Below the pieces are notes generated by a model that saw only the letters and a list, made by a program, of their open reading frames with translations, was not told where the DNA came from and searched no databases. From Polytrichum commune (lineage: Eukaryota > Streptophyta > Polytrichopsida > Polytrichales > Polytrichaceae), in the NCBI GenBank assembly GCA_950295325.1, contig OX485809.1:18678144-18724000 (forward strand): a stretch of DNA of 45,857 nt, in the 5' to 3' direction. Positions 29,525 through 42,330 of the stretch are shown one piece after another (positions within the stretch are counted from its first letter, which is position 1; each line of letters starts with the position of its first letter). Position numbers and translations under genes: made by a program.

Positions 29525-32500
29525 GTCCATTACATTACTTATTAAGTTGGGGAGAGCCCAACTTATCTATTCTTGGTGAATAATCGCAATTGGCTGCAAT
29601 TTTTGAGTCAAGAATGAAAGTGCAAAATGCAAAATCTTTCTTCAATTTCAACTTGAATATGAAGTGGATGGGAAGGTTGGAGTAGGCATTAAGGGATGAA
29701 TGAACTCAAAAGGTGCCCACGAGTTTGGTCTCAAAAAAGGGTTTCCTTTAATATTTTGTCTTCAAAACTCAAATGTAAATGAAGTTCGGCCTAAAGGTAC
29801 TAGAAACCTGAACCACTTAACTATTGATACGTTGGGGTGTGGACTTGTCATCGTGTAGTCCTTTAGTAGTTGTGATGTTGCCATGACCTCCACTATGTAC
29901 TTCTGGGGTCACATCGGCAAGGTTGAGTACGTTAAGCACTCCATGGGCTCGGACCCATGGTCCAAAACCATGTGGCACCTTATGTCCCATGTGAGCTCGT
30001 GGGTATGCCCATGTACTACGGGGCTTGGGATATTAAGAATTTATTTATTTGTTTATTACAAAGGCAACAACCTTTTGAGTCCATTCCTCCCCTAATGTTT
30101 TATTAAGATTAGGTAGAGCACATATTTCATGGGTTGTGTGATATGCCTAAAGGTAGGGGGAAAATTTAACATTAAAATTTAAAATTTGAATTGAATGGAA
30201 AACCTATAGCTAGAATAAACAGGAAGATTTGTATGGAAACATTTGTATGAATAATGGTAGGTACCAAGAGAGACGAACTGGGTGCAAACCGACTTGTTCT
30301 CCAAGAAACAATTAAATGGAACTTTTTACCTACAATAGTATCTTTTTTACTCATGAAAAGTACTCCAGCTTTCCAACAAAGTACATTTCATATTGAAGCC
30401 AACTTTGGACAAGTGTGGAAACTTGGAATGCATTGGCAGATCAAATGAATGGGATCTTAATTTGATATAGGTATCTCTGGCTTGTACTATCGACTTTTAT
30501 GATATAATAACAAGTTTCAACGGATCTATGGTTGTCATCTTTACATTCACCCTCACCTTTCTTAAATCATAGGCTCTTTCAATGTATTCAAGATGATTTC
30601 CCTTCACAAGGACTACACCGTTGATCACAACATTTTGGAGGGTCCTCAAAAGGACCTCGCCAAGCATCTTATAATAGAACAACAAATAGTGGCTACCTCA
30701 AGCAATCTAGAATGAAGTTGCCTCTGGAATTGCATGTCAGCGATGCACCTCTATGTGGAAGATGGGAATCAATTGATGGTCAGGAACCTATTCTGCCACA
30801 TGATAAAGCGCAATTGGCATCCAAACCACATCTTGTCAGAGCTCAGATAAGCCGCAATTGATCATCAACTATGATCAAAGCATCCTTTTAATTTGGCGTT
30901 GGCACGTTTGGCTTTTTGTCTCAAAAAAAAACTCTGATCAAAGCAACATATTAGGCATTAAATTTTATCATCTACCATAAAAAATGTAGATCCTGTATAT
31001 AGTCTTCTCTGTAGAAACCAGATAAGCTATATGGTCTTTGGGAGAACTTCCATCCTTGCTAGCTACTGGGCTCAATTACACTGTAAAGGTAATTTTTGGC
31101 CACAAGCAAGATTCTTTTCCCTTCCAGACTCTAATCCCTGCAACTAAATTGCTAGGCATCAAAGATTCAGGCTCCTGGCCATAAACACATCTGGAGGCGA
31201 TTAGAGTATGAATGCCTTGCTACTATGAATGAAGATACCTTAGTAGGCCCTCTATTAAGCACTTGGTCCATACTCCCTACTGCTGTATACTGTAACTCAT
31301 GGCAAAATTTAAAGGCTATTACATCAGGAACGCCATATGTGAATTAGTAATGCCTTCCCGACAAGATTTTAGGGTCAGCAGACCTTACTTAAGAAGACAT
31401 GAAACCATGCAAGGACAAATTTCAAGCTGTATGAGGAACCATATAAAAGAATGTTGGACCTTACATCCCAGGACAACCCAAATTGCCAAGGGATAGTGTC
31501 ATAAAAGTACAAACTATACATGGTCTTATGCCCAAGGATTATGAAATCTAGGAGGAACTGGAAGACCCTAACATCTCCCACAACAAGCCCAATAAAGAGT
31601 AAGGAAATTGATGGAGTGTGGAGCATCGGCACCATCAACACTTGGCACATGGGCAATCTCATGCACTTTGAACCTGAAAGCTAAAATCTTTAGTAGTTTG
31701 CTGACACGAAGTTCATCTAAAAGGCGACAAGAAAATGGAAGATTGAAGTTCAGACCTTATTCAATCACGAACTGCTCAATATGTATGCAAGCTCAGTATC
31801 TACATGTCCATGTGCCGAAGGTGCTCAAATAAGTTGTAATCAAAGAAATCCAAATTCTTATTAAAGACTACTAAGTTGAAAGCAAAAAAAAAACTAACAT
31901 ATCTTGCACAACTCACTCACAATACTTAGGTGACATGAAGTGAAGAGAACAAAGAAGTGATTGGAATTCGCAAAAGAATCGCATAAATTGGCAAATAAAA
32001 ATGGGTTGTATCTTGCATCCAACATATCTTTAGGGTTGATGAAGCACATAATCCACTTCTCTCAAGTCCTAGGAGTCTTTTGCATGGCATCCCTGACAAC
32101 GATCTCTGCCAAGGATTGGGCTTTTCTCTCTAAAATGCATCTTCTTGTAGAGATAGAGAGATGTAAATGTTGATTTCCTGTGGAAGCAAGTATAATTGAC
32201 GACTCACTTTGCATCCAACGCAACAAAGCATATAGTTGTGAAGCCAGTAGTCAAGTTTCTTTGATGAAATGAAATAACATGAAATTGATTTTACGAGAAA
32301 CCAAAATAGGCCATGGGTTTCCAAGTACATTAAGATGGTGTCGAAAAGGCCAATTCCCTAGAGTAACGGAGTGAAGTGGCTTCTACGAGATAAGGCTAGT
32401 ATTAACTTTGAGGGAAGAAAGGCATGAGGTTGTCTAATACTACACTCTGAAAAAGGAAAGAAACCTATCTCTAATAGAGATTTGGTCGAACCAATCCATA

Positions 32501-33092
32501 CACTCGTTTCTTGTTCGATGCCTAATCCCTTGCCTCCAAGGAACCAATGTGCGGGTTGGTTCGCCCCAGCTCTCTAATAGACTTAATGGTTACAAGAATA
32601 TGAGTGCAACTAGGAATTTAGCAATCTACAGCAATAGACTCAAGATGATGAGAAATCATAATAGAATACAAGACCAAAATTATTAATAAAAGATTTATAA
32701 ACTATATCATTGAAAACCCAATCACTACCATATCATTTCAGTGAATTTCAAATTAAAAACACAAGAAAATGATGCATTGATTGTTTGAAATATCTTATCT
32801 AGATGACGCAAACATAACGTTTCTCAATTGAATTTTAATGTTGGGTGGGGCTAGGAATAAGCTAGATGTTGTTCGGAATTGTACTTTGTTTGTTGTCATA
32901 ATAGAGCGTTGTCGGGTAGAGAGGGTTCCGCCTTGGGAAAGCACTGGGCTTTTGACTGCAACTAGATTTGTTTATCGGACCGTCGTATCTTCTGGTCTTC
33001 AAGAGTCTCGGTCTTCAGTTTCTTCAAATCTTCAAACTCTTTCCCGTCGGCCTATCCTGTTGCGGCTCTATATGGGTTAAGGGTAAGGGTAG
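29525..33092. other. Intergenic, no gene recognised
   Basis: About 3.6 kb of AT-rich DNA. ORFs up to 95 codons occur on both strands (for example minus 31375-31662 and minus 30497-30685), but none shows a domain signature and their order gives no continuous protein. Some may be old, heavily decayed transposon remains. No repeat boundaries were found. Confidence 0.45.
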
Positions 33093-33097
33093 GGTGA

Positions 33098-34070
33098 TGT
33101 CGCATCCCTTGCTAGGTCCCTTAACAATCTTGCCAATTTTCGTTTCTAGCAAAGGTTACGAGCGCTAACCATTCGCATTCCGCCATGCTAATGGATAGCT
33201 CCTCTTACCCCGGACCAATAGTTCAGAGGAGGGAACCAACCCTCCTACTTTGCTTTCGGGACTCACCCCTTAATCGGTAACCCATTTCCCCAATGTGGAC
33301 TTCCATCTATGGAAGTTCAATCCTATGTTGATCATCGCGTTGCCGGAGCAACACTACAACAACCCGAAGCATACTAGGCAACTATGGCCTCACAATAGGC
33401 CAAAGCCCATGGAGGCCTTGACGTTCGGCCTCGGGTGGGTGAGGCCACACCACCTCACCCATATAAGCCTCTAGGACTTCACACGGGGCCCCTACCCCAC
33501 CGTCAACCAACCTCTTGTCTCTCTACCAAGAGTTGGGGCCAAGTGGACATTTTCCTTTAGCTGCTGGGCCTAGAACCCCCCCTGCAGCTTCAGACCATCA
33601 TAACTTCCTTGTATGATGTTGGATCATAACAACCAACCACTCCATCTTCATCTACGCTTCACGTAGATGCCGATGGACTCCTCACTTGCCCCATTCGAGC
33701 AAGTCTAGAGGAAGTTATGCCTGCTTGAACCTTGGCAGTCCCGGGAATCACTCCCAGGCACTGCTGGACCAGGGCGCTGTCCCGGGACAGCGCCCCACTC
33801 AAATGGCCATAACTCCTAGCTCACACCTCCGATTGAGGTGTTCTTGAGCATTCTAGAATCACCACGCCATGAGCTACGCATAGCTCATGGCCTTACCCTT
33901 GTGCCTCCTAGTCTCCGTGGGTGGGAGGCGTTTCCAACGCCCGGGGCCCTCACCCACACTAGGATCACTTGGGCCCTCTCACCAACGGCGCCACAAGTCC
34001 CGGGTGTCACTCCGGGGTCCCCCTTGTGCCCATGGTGTTGTGGGCAATCCTCATGGAGAGGTGCGCGACA
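33098..34070 (-). mobile_element. 3' LTR of the chromovirus
   Basis: A 973-bp LTR with tips TGTCGC/GCGACA, read on the minus strand from 34070. It matches 13137-14108 over its whole length with scattered single-base differences. The bases before it on the minus strand are a purine tract, which sets the orientation. ORFs inside it (such as 33838-34176) also occur in the other copy but show no protein signature. Confidence 0.9.
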
Positions 34071-34085
34071 CTCACCCCCACCAAA
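34071..34085 (-). promoter_or_regulatory. Polypurine tract of the chromovirus
   Basis: On the minus strand GGTGGGGGTGAG directly precedes the LTR start TGTCGC. This is the expected plus-strand primer site. A very similar block (AGTGGGGGAGAGA) occurs about 770 bp further inside, at 34838-34850. Confidence 0.75.
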
Positions 34086-34875
34086 CGAAGTCGATGCCCT
34101 CATCGACTATACTCGTAGTCGGCACACCAATTCTCAAGTTGCTATCCTCTATGGTGCGGCATTGTGTTTACCTTAGGGCGCGACCCCCACAATGCATCTT
34201 CAAATTTGGCATAGTCCCAAAGGTGTCGTTCCTAGGTGGTCCGTTAGCGACCTTGGATCTAACCTACATTAGACCCACCTACTTTGGGACTCACTTGGGT
34301 TGCCCCTCCTTTGGGGCCTCCCCCGTTAGGCTCCACTAGCCTAACATGACACTTCTAGGCGAGACCTCAACGTTTCCACTAAGTTGTCTCGGTTGCAACT
34401 CCGAGATGGCTTTCCATTGTTAAGCCACGCCTCGATCGCACGGGGGTGATGCCAAGTCCCGCCCGACTCGGTTCCCACTTTGCTCTTTCGAGACATGGGT
34501 TCATGACTCCCATGCGCCAACTCTCGTTAGCTCGCGGGTAGCACTTTTATGAGCACGCGCCATCACCTTGTCCCCACCCGGACAAGCCCACAACTAAGAA
34601 GTTTCTTGGTTTTATCCAAGGCCCCTCCAAGCCATGGCCCCCAATTACTCGGCTTACCCAACCTAGTTTGGCATGTCTATTCCCCCTCTTCCACTAACTA
34701 AGCACAAGTACAAGACTAGGACCTCATCTCATACTTTTCTCTTTGCACCACTAAAGTTTGGACTTTATTCCCTCAAGCCAAAGAACAGGTTCATGTTGTG
34801 GAGTAATTAGCCTCGAAGCTAAGTGTGCTACTAGCGTCTCTCCCCCACTAAAGGAGATTGATGTCCTCATCAATG
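34086..34875 (-). other. Chromovirus 3' untranslated stretch, no ORF
   Basis: About 790 bp between the chromodomain and the 3' LTR. No protein pattern is visible. Its two ends share the block GATGAGG-CATC-A(C/T)(T/C)-GTGGGGG, near 34071-34105 and 34838-34872, which suggests an internal duplication or insertion. Confidence 0.5.
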
Positions 34876-37480
34876 CCTACGCTTCATTTGATTGGAATTC
34901 TTAGCCTTAGTTTCTTCAAAGTGCTTCACCAATTCATTGGTGGTCACCATGTCTCTTGCCGCTACCCAAACGGCTTCTTTCTCATGGTATCCTCACCATT
35001 TCACCAAGTACTCCTTTGTACATTTTCTTTCCTTTTCACTTGGCCTTCCTACACTTGAGGATGCCCTCCTACCTCATGTTCCAAATGACGTCCACAAGGT
35101 CGGGAGGTGGTTTAATCACTTGCTTGTGATCGGGCCACAAGGTGTCGTCCTTAAATGACTTTAGGAATGAGACATGAAATGTCGGATGCACTTTGATCTC
35201 GGGCGGTAATTCCAACTTATATATGTCCTTGAACACTTGTTCCACAATGGGAAACGGAGCTCCAATTTTGGACATGAACTTTGGAGTGAGGCCTTCCGGC
35301 TAAGTGAAGTTGTTCACATTCAACAACACCTTTTGGCCCACCTCTTTCTCCACTTTGCGTCTTCCGGCATTGACTTGCACCTCGTAGCACCTTCGGGCTT
35401 TCTCCACCAACAACTTGGTCATCTCCAAGACTTGTTTACCATCCTTGGCCAAGTCCTCACCATCTTGGTTGAACTCTAGTGTTGAATGTGCCCCCTCGAG
35501 AGCTAGGTTAATAGGTTGGAGCGCATCCACTCCATAAGCCACCACGAAAGACCACCCCTTGGTGGCCAAGTGCGTGGCTACATTGCAATTACACTCCGCT
35601 CGACCCACATAGTCCGCCCAATCTCTTTGGTCCGCCCCCACCAAGTTCCTCAAGTATTGCTTCAAGACTCCATTCACACGCTCCGCTTTCCCATCCATTT
35701 GGGAATGCAAGGCCGTGCTAAACCTTAGTTTCATTCCGACCTCCTTAGAGAAATGCATTGAAAATGCACTTGTGAACTTTGGATCTTGATCCCACACAAT
35801 CACTTTTGGCAACCCGTGGTGCCTCAACCATCCTTTGAGAAAAGGCTATGCGGTCTCCAACGCGGTGGCGGTTCCCACAATCGGCATCATGTGTGCCAAC
35901 TTGGCAAACCGCCCTACCATCAACAAGATGGCATCATACCCATGTGACTCCGGCAAACTTGTAATCAAGTCCATACACATACTATGCCATGGCTCCAACG
36001 GGATAGGCAACGGTTGCAAGAAGCCGCCTTGCTTTTGGTAAGAGGCTCGGTTCACTTGGCACTTTAATTCAAGCCTTCACAAAGTGGGTTATATCCTCCT
36101 TTATGCACCACCAATGGTACCTCTTTGACACCATTCTATGGCGGCTTTTTCTTTCTCCTCTATGGCCGGCAATAGGACAATCACATTCTTCCTTCCAAAT
36201 GGATAGCCTCAACTTGCCTTGTGGCACATACACCTGACTTTGCTTGCACTTGAACAATCCGTCCACCAACTTAACCTCTTTGAGCACCTTGCTCTTGCGA
36301 AGCTTACCTAAAAGCATTTGTGCTTTGAGGTAGTTAATTTACCCCTTCCGTATCTTGCATCACAAGTTTCTCTCGCCGGCACACATTAGCCACAAGGTTT
36401 GGATGGTTCTCATTGCTTGGAACTCTTCGCGTCTACTTAGCGCATCCGGCACCACATTTCCACGGTCCGGTTTGTGGACCAAATCCACCTTCATAAGCGC
36501 CAAACTATATATCATGCCACCGCAATGACTTGGCGCTCACTTGCACTTGTATGTCAAAATACTTTTAGGACACATTGTCCATGTAGACCTTTGCTTTGTG
36601 CGACCTCAAATAATGTCGCCACCTCTTCAAGCAATGCACTACGGCAAAGAAGTTATTTGTCATGAGTTGGTTGTCTTCTTTGACAACCATCGAGCCTCAA
36701 GCCCCCATATGCAATGGCCATCCATCTTACATTAACAATCCACCATTGGCAAAGTTACTCGCCCCCATATGCACCTCAAAAGGTTTGTCAAACTCCACAA
36801 ACTTGAGCACGGGCGGCGAAGAGAACTTGCTCTTAAGCTCCCCAAAGACTTGATGACAAGGCTAGTCCTTTTCTTGGGATAGCCATTTCTTTCACACGTC
36901 GGACAACCATCGAGCTTCATGCTCCCATATGCAATGGCCATCTTTATTTACATCAACATCCGCCAATGGTAAAGTCACTCGCCCCTGTATGCACCTCAAA
37001 AGGTATGTCAAACTCCGCGAACTTGAGCACGGGCGGTGAAGAGAACTTGCCCTTAAGCTCCCCAATGGCTTGGTGACACGGCTCATCCCACTCTTGGGAT
37101 AGCCATTTCTTGCACAAGCCGGACAAGGTTCGACAACCATGGAGCTTAATGCTCTCATAAGCAATGGTCATCCATCTTGGATCAACATCCGCCAATGGTA
37201 AAGTCCTTCGCCTCCATGTGCACCTCAAAATGCTTATGAAAACCCGAAAACTTAACCACATCTTGTGAAGGGAACTTGCTCTTGAGCTTCCCAAAGGCTT
37301 GGTGACAAAGCTCATCCCACTCTTGGGATAGCCATTTCCTCAATAAGTTGAGTAAGGTCCTAGCAACCTTAAAACAAATCTAGAATGAAGTGGTGGTAGT
37401 AGTTGGCTAGGCCAACCAATGACCTAAGCCTTTTTTGAGTCAAGGGCCAATTCTCCTCTTGGATTGCCTTGACATTCTTC
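34876..37480 (-). pseudogene. Chromovirus pol remnant: RT end, RNase H, integrase, chromodomain
   Basis: Segments in minus-strand order. RT thumb: LVGLANYYHHFI (about 37475-37380). RNase H N-terminal part in three copies (37340-36682), then AVVHCLKRWRHYLRSHKAKV and a degraded tail (36680-36420). Integrase zinc module: YHWWCIKEDI with a frame shift before the CxxC part (36317-36056). Integrase core: MCMDLITSLP (D), VIWDQDPKFTS (D), and SQMDGKAERV with E (36055-35600). C-terminal domain: GQKVLLN, GAPFPIVEQV and PPEIKVHPTFHVSFLK (35400-35150). Chromodomain: EYLVKW, a TGA at 34993-34995, then GYHEKEAVWV and ELVKHFEETK (about 35035-34890). The domains belong to a typical plant chromovirus; the repeated stops and frame changes rule out function. 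Confidence 0.88.
36682..37345 (-). repeat. Tandem triplication of the RT-RNase H junction
   Basis: Three imperfect direct repeats of 215-229 bp starting at 36682, 36902 and 37131 on the plus strand, each opening with GACAACCAT(C/G)GAGC. Each encodes on the minus strand the same stretch: LSQEWDE..HQA.G.LK.KF, then PVLKF..F..PFEVH.GASDFTIGG. A normal element has one copy. This is a tandem segmental duplication within pol, with divergence between units. Confidence 0.9.
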
Positions 37481-37663
37481 GGGGAGTGCTATCTTATGAG
37501 CGGTGAGCGATGAGCGGTAACTTATGAGCAGCGAGGAAGATGAAAATTTTGGTAATAGGGCCACCAATATCCTATAACCGTGGAATTGTGGCCTTAAAAA
37601 TGATGATTTTAGGGTTTAGTAATAAGAGGGTTGAGAAGGATAAACAATATGAAGTCCAAAAAT
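37481..37663. other. Short spacer
   Basis: Sequence between the truncated chromovirus and the stop codon of the minus-strand gene, including GAGCGGTGAGCGATGAGCGG short repeats and the likely 3' UTR of that gene. Confidence 0.5.
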
Positions 37664-40600
37664 TTATTCATCAGTAGTAGCACTAGACATGAAACTATCT
37701 TTTGCCTTGTCATCTATATATATTCGAGCACCTTTGCATTGCGAATTGATTTTGGAACTATAGCAAGATTCTTCATTTGGATCCGAATCTTCGAGATTTA
37801 ACATTGCAATTGCAACATTCTCGGCATATGATGGGAGACGCGGGCTACGGCTTGGACTTCGTAGGAATTGTCTATGTGCCCAAAACGGGAGACATGTCCT
37901 CTTTCCAATCGTATTCCTGAAATCAAATCGATGAAACATGTAAATAATGTGAAGAAATAAAAATGAACCAATGAATTGAATGAAACGAATGAATTGAATA
38001 AAAATTTATTGTATTAAAACTTACTCACACTCAAATTCAAGCATCTCCTCATCTGAGAGGTTATCATCTTCTTTTGTGAGATCTTGTATATTCTCCTTAG
38101 ATGACCCCTCTTTCAAAACGTTTTCCAAAAGCGGTTTCAATATGTGCTCAAACATGTCATTATCACCCTCAAATGCAAGAAGATGTCTGCCACATGCGCG
38201 TGTTGCTAGGATAGAAGCTCCAGTGGAACATGTCAAATCAACAACGCGTCCATTCGATGGTGTAAACAATTCAATAAGATCTTGAAAAAAACACGGCGAT
38301 TTTTGATATGGCCCCCTCCAAGGTCTTCCCGATTTTTGAAGAAGCATGTTTTTTTCATCCACAAAATTGAAAAGCAAGTTTTTGCTTTTCAATCCAGTGC
38401 CAAAAAAAGTGGAGTTTGGTTGTCTCGTGGATTTTATGGTAGTAAAATCCCTTACCAAGACATGAGCCATAAATGCCGGAGTCTACAAAAAAATATAAAT
38501 TGTGTTAAAACTATATAAAATGCAAATAACACCAAAATAATTAAATAGAAACAATTGTGATGTGTTATACTTACGGTGTAGGTTGGAGACTCCGGATCCT
38601 TGAACACCATGTACGAATTGAGGCAAATAAAAGTCCTAAGAACTTTCATGTTGCCGTTGTGTAAGGTTGAATTCAAAACCTTCTTGGTTTGCATATCGAT
38701 AGCAGAAAATACTATGAGGATGCCATTATCAGACAAGATGGACTTGCACAAGGACATTGTTGCAACCATCCAGTTCTTTTCATATTTATTCTAAAGAGGA
38801 ATTTCAGCAGGTCTATTGGAGAGGTTGAAGTCAAGACCGTCGGGAAATTGCAGAAAAACCAAGTCAACGGCAAATGGAGTCGGACTTCCCATGACATGAA
38901 ATTCGCGATTGTCTTTGAACTGAAATACCACAATATAAAACACAAAATAAAATCCAAATGAAAGTAAGAACATTACAGAAAATACCAAAACAATAATACT
39001 TACGTTTTCAAGAAATGTCCGCCATTGGATCCACTCAGGAGGGCCTACTTCAACCCCTTCAGACTTGTTCTTGACAGCAGTAGATCGAGCAAAAGAGAGC
39101 GTGAGAAAGTTCTTCAGTATGAATAACTCTTTTCTCAAAACATTCGTTGGCGCACGATGAATAGCGTCATAGGTGCTCGAGTAATGGAATTCCAATACAT
39201 CGCACCCAGACTTTGAACTTTCGCCTCCAAGTGCATTCTTATCCAAATTATTGGAAAGAACAAGCAATTCTTCATGTTGTGAAATTTCCGATTGATATTG
39301 TATTTTGGTTTCAGGAACATGTTTCCTCTTACGACGTTTTGTCTATTTTGGTTCTGGCTCTCTAAGTTTAAGCTGTACAATTTGTGCTTGCAAAATTGCA
39401 GTATCACGAGGATCCACATTTTTAGCATCATTTATGTGACGGATTGTCTTTTCACTTGACGGACATGCATCCTTAGGACAATCAAGATACCAACCACAAT
39501 CCTCATAGTGTGGGAGCGACCAATCCAAACAAATCTCAGTAGTGAACATGCATGAATCTCCTGCACTAGTGTCACGCCAATTTGGGAAAAAACGAGGTTT
39601 CCCTATAACGCATTTATGTGGAATCAAAACATATCGAAAATACCTACACACAAAAATATTGTAAGTCAAATATTCCATGATAATTTGACAAATGGAATAA
39701 AAAAAATCAAAAAAATAATAAGATTAGGTTGTACCTGTATAATACATGTTTCATAGCAAGATCAATATTAGGTTGCTCATCCCAACCGTTGTGTTTTTTA
39801 ACTTTTCCGCTTTGGAATTCACGATAGAATATTGAATTGAAAGCCGCAAACTTCCAGGTTTGGATATACTCGGAGACAGTAGACACATCTGCAGGCAACT
39901 GAAGAGGAGATGAAAGAATACTTTGAAGCTCTTCGATAGCATTTTTTTCCAACTGTGCCCAATATGTAGACTTTCATAACCAATCATCAAGTGCAGAATC
40001 AGAGAGGGGCGATTTCGGGAAATGCAATGCATCTTTGTCAAATCTATTGCCATTCCAAAGCTTGAGCCATCCAACTTTGACTTCTGCATCCACATTACTG
40101 ACAGCAACACGATGAAGTTTCTCTTGTAGCATTTCAGGCACCGAAAATGAACCCCAATGGTGTTTAATTTCTTCAAGGAAAGCAAAGGTAAGGTTAATAT
40201 CGGCAATCGCTAGTTGTTTCGTAAAACTAGAAGATAACATTGCACGTTTTTTGTTGACAGCTGCGGACATTGCTTTTGAAACTCCGTCTGATGTCCGTTC
40301 AAGAGGATGAGTTTCATTGTACTGGTTGAGAGCAATATCGCTAGCCTCAGCAAGTTTTTGCTGAAAAATCAAACAAAAGTCAATATTTATAAGTTCATAT
40401 ATTAGATGTAATGTAAAATGAAGGTGAATAAACATAAGGCACATATTAGCAATGGTAGAAAAACTTACACTGTACATGTAATCCAAAAAAATTGGTCATA
40501 TAAAAGAATACCAAGTTTCGACGGACTTCTCTTCATATCGTTTATAATTCTTTGGATCCAGTTGCTTTCTGAAGGAAGTCAAAGGCATGGTGCCAATACT

Positions 40601-40756
40601 TTGCATCCGATATAAAGTATGCACCAAATTGGTGGATACGTGAGAATTTTCGGTTGACCTAAAAGAAACATTAAATTGATTAGATTTATGATGATATAAT
40701 TTGGAAAACAAAATATAAACTAGAAATAAGTGTAAAAAAATAGGTAAGAACATTAC

Positions 40757-41484
40757 TTGTTGATGTCATGCATAGCAGTCAACAAACTTGGAATGTTGTC
40801 AGGCTCGGGCGCCAAAATGATAGAATCCACAAAGACATGACGTTCATAATCTTCGGTATATACACGGTCAATATAAATTTTCCAAGCAAGAAATCTGTGA
40901 TTTCCATCCCATATAAAAAACATCTTGTTCTTGTATGACGTCAATGACAAATCTGTATCCAATTGAGATTCAAACAGGGCATTGGCTTGAGCCCAATTTG
41001 GGCTCCAAGATGCGCGAACCTCATCATCCACGAATTGACAGTTTCCCTTAGAATCGGTGGCCGATATATAAAACACACAGTCACCATCACGATAACCATT
41101 GAAAAAATCAGCCTCCAATTTAGTAATGTCACCCTTCAAAGCAGGACGCACAATCGGCATAGGAACCATGCGACATAAGGGTACACGCAAGCGAGCATTA
41201 GGTCCAGCACGGATTGAAGAAATTGTGGAAGTGGAATTGACCTTTCGTTTGTTCGTAAGCTCCCACACTTTTTCTTCATAAGTTTTATTGTCACCATCAT
41301 TATCTTCATCCGAGTCAAAATCATCGAGGGATTCATTTATTTTTATTTTTTTCTTATTATGAAGATTTGACGATATGTCCTGATGATGATGAACTTGTTG
41401 AGATGGACGATCTTGAATTGAATGCATTGTGGAATCATCATCAGTAGAAATAAGAGTCGTTCTTTCCAAATCCATTGATTGGTC
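40757..41484 (-). CDS. Exon 2 of the ParB-methyltransferase gene (ParB-like domain)
   Basis: The longest uninterrupted exon. Its acceptor is TTTGTTTTAG before GACCAATCAATGG, and its donor is ATCAACAA before GTAATG. An in-frame ATG at 41475 could serve as start if exon 1 is not used, giving a 240-codon open frame. Asp/Ser-rich and His/Gln-rich low complexity is followed by YEEKVWELTNKRK and then the ParB-like core with WDGNHRF, the position of the conserved D/E-G-(H/N)-R turn of ParB-type nucleotide-binding domains. Confidence 0.75.
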
Positions 41485-41760
41485 CTAAAACAAATGAAAT
41501 AAGTTTCATAAATATTTCAAAACAAGTAGCAACACATTAGCAATAACATTACAAAAACAACAGCAATAGCAATAACAATAACAACAGAATACCACGAACA
41601 CAGGGAAGAATGACAAAAATTATTCTAAACACAGCCATTTGCACCTTTAAATATTGTACGATTAGGGTGGCCGCTCACTCCAAAACTACAAGGCCAAACC
41701 CTGTGCGTTAACACACAGGGTCTGTGCGTCCAACTACAGGTCTAACAAAGTTGGACGCGA

Positions 41761-41912
41761 GGTTTGGGTCGTTCGACCCAAACCATGCACACAGTTTGGG
41801 TCGACCGACCCAAACTAGGCACAGAGTTTGGGTCAGTCGACCCAAACCATGCTCACAGTTTTGGTCAACCGACCCAAACTAGGCACACAGTTTTGGTCGA
41901 CCGGCCCAAACT
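41761..41912. repeat. Palindromic array 1, five units at 32-bp spacing
   Basis: Five near-palindromes of the form GTTTGGGTCGACCGACCCAA(AC), at about 41761, 41794, 41826, 41858 and 41890, separated by spacers like TAGGCACACA and CATGCTCACA. Each unit can form a 10-bp stem. Spacers repeat alternately, so this is a tandem array and not a CRISPR. Confidence 0.9.
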
Positions 41913-42118
41913 GTCCGCAATTTACACCTGATTATGCGCAATTACCCAATCACCACGAAAGTGCAAACAAACCTTGTACTGCACCTGTAGATGAGAGAGC
42001 TTGCAGCGATGAGCTCAGGTCCGACGGAGGAGAGAAAAAATACTGAATGCTTTGGGGTTGTGGCAATTTATACTACTTGTCCTTGCAGCCATATTTAGCG
42101 TGGCTCTTCGTGGCCCCG

Positions 42119-42330
42119 CATAGCTGCTAGAAAGTTGCCAGCGCAGACTTTGTCTCCTTGCCCAACTTTGCGAAGCCTCTAGTTGGGCAAGTAGACCCTG
42201 TGCGTTAACGTACAGGGTGTGCGCTGGCAACTTTCTAGCCACTATGCATTAGCGCATACACCTTGTGCGTTAGCGCATAAGGCCTGTGCGTTAGCGCATA
42301 GACCCTGTGCGTTAACGCACAGGGCCGAGA
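42119..42330. repeat. Hairpin and palindromic array 2 (GTGCGTTAACGCAC type)
   Basis: A hairpin with arms GCTAGAAAGTTGCCAGCGCA (42125-42144) and its complement (42219-42238) has inner pairing TTGCCCAACT/AGTTGGGCAA. It is followed by closely packed palindromes based on TGTGCGTTAACGCACA at about 42196, 42244, 42262, 42283 and 42303. The same core builds array 3. Confidence 0.85.

Larger units (their letters stand above)
33098..37480 (-). mobile_element. 5'-truncated chromovirus (Ty3/gypsy), decayed
   Basis: On the minus strand, from 37480 down: the RT thumb end, a triplicated RT-RNase H junction, RNase H, an integrase zinc module, the integrase core, its C-terminal domain, a chromodomain, an untranslated stretch, a purine tract, and the 3' LTR (34070-33098). 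Gag, protease, most of RT and the 5' LTR are missing. The chromodomain behind integrase defines chromoviruses. Many stops and frameshifts show it is dead. The 3' LTR matches the solo LTR at 13137-14108. No TSD can be tested because the other end is lost. Confidence 0.88.

Noticed and set aside
30497-31662. Minus-strand ORFs of 62 and 95 codons as transposon genes
   Set aside because: No RT, integrase or transposase motif could be seen, and the frames do not connect.
33838-34339. Plus-strand ORFs of 112 and 150 codons
   Set aside because: They lie in the chromovirus LTR and its flank, and also appear in part in the solo LTR copy without any protein family match.
40418-41281. Plus-strand ORFs opposite the ParB-methyltransferase exons
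   Set aside because: They are antisense shadows of conserved, correctly spliced minus-strand exons.
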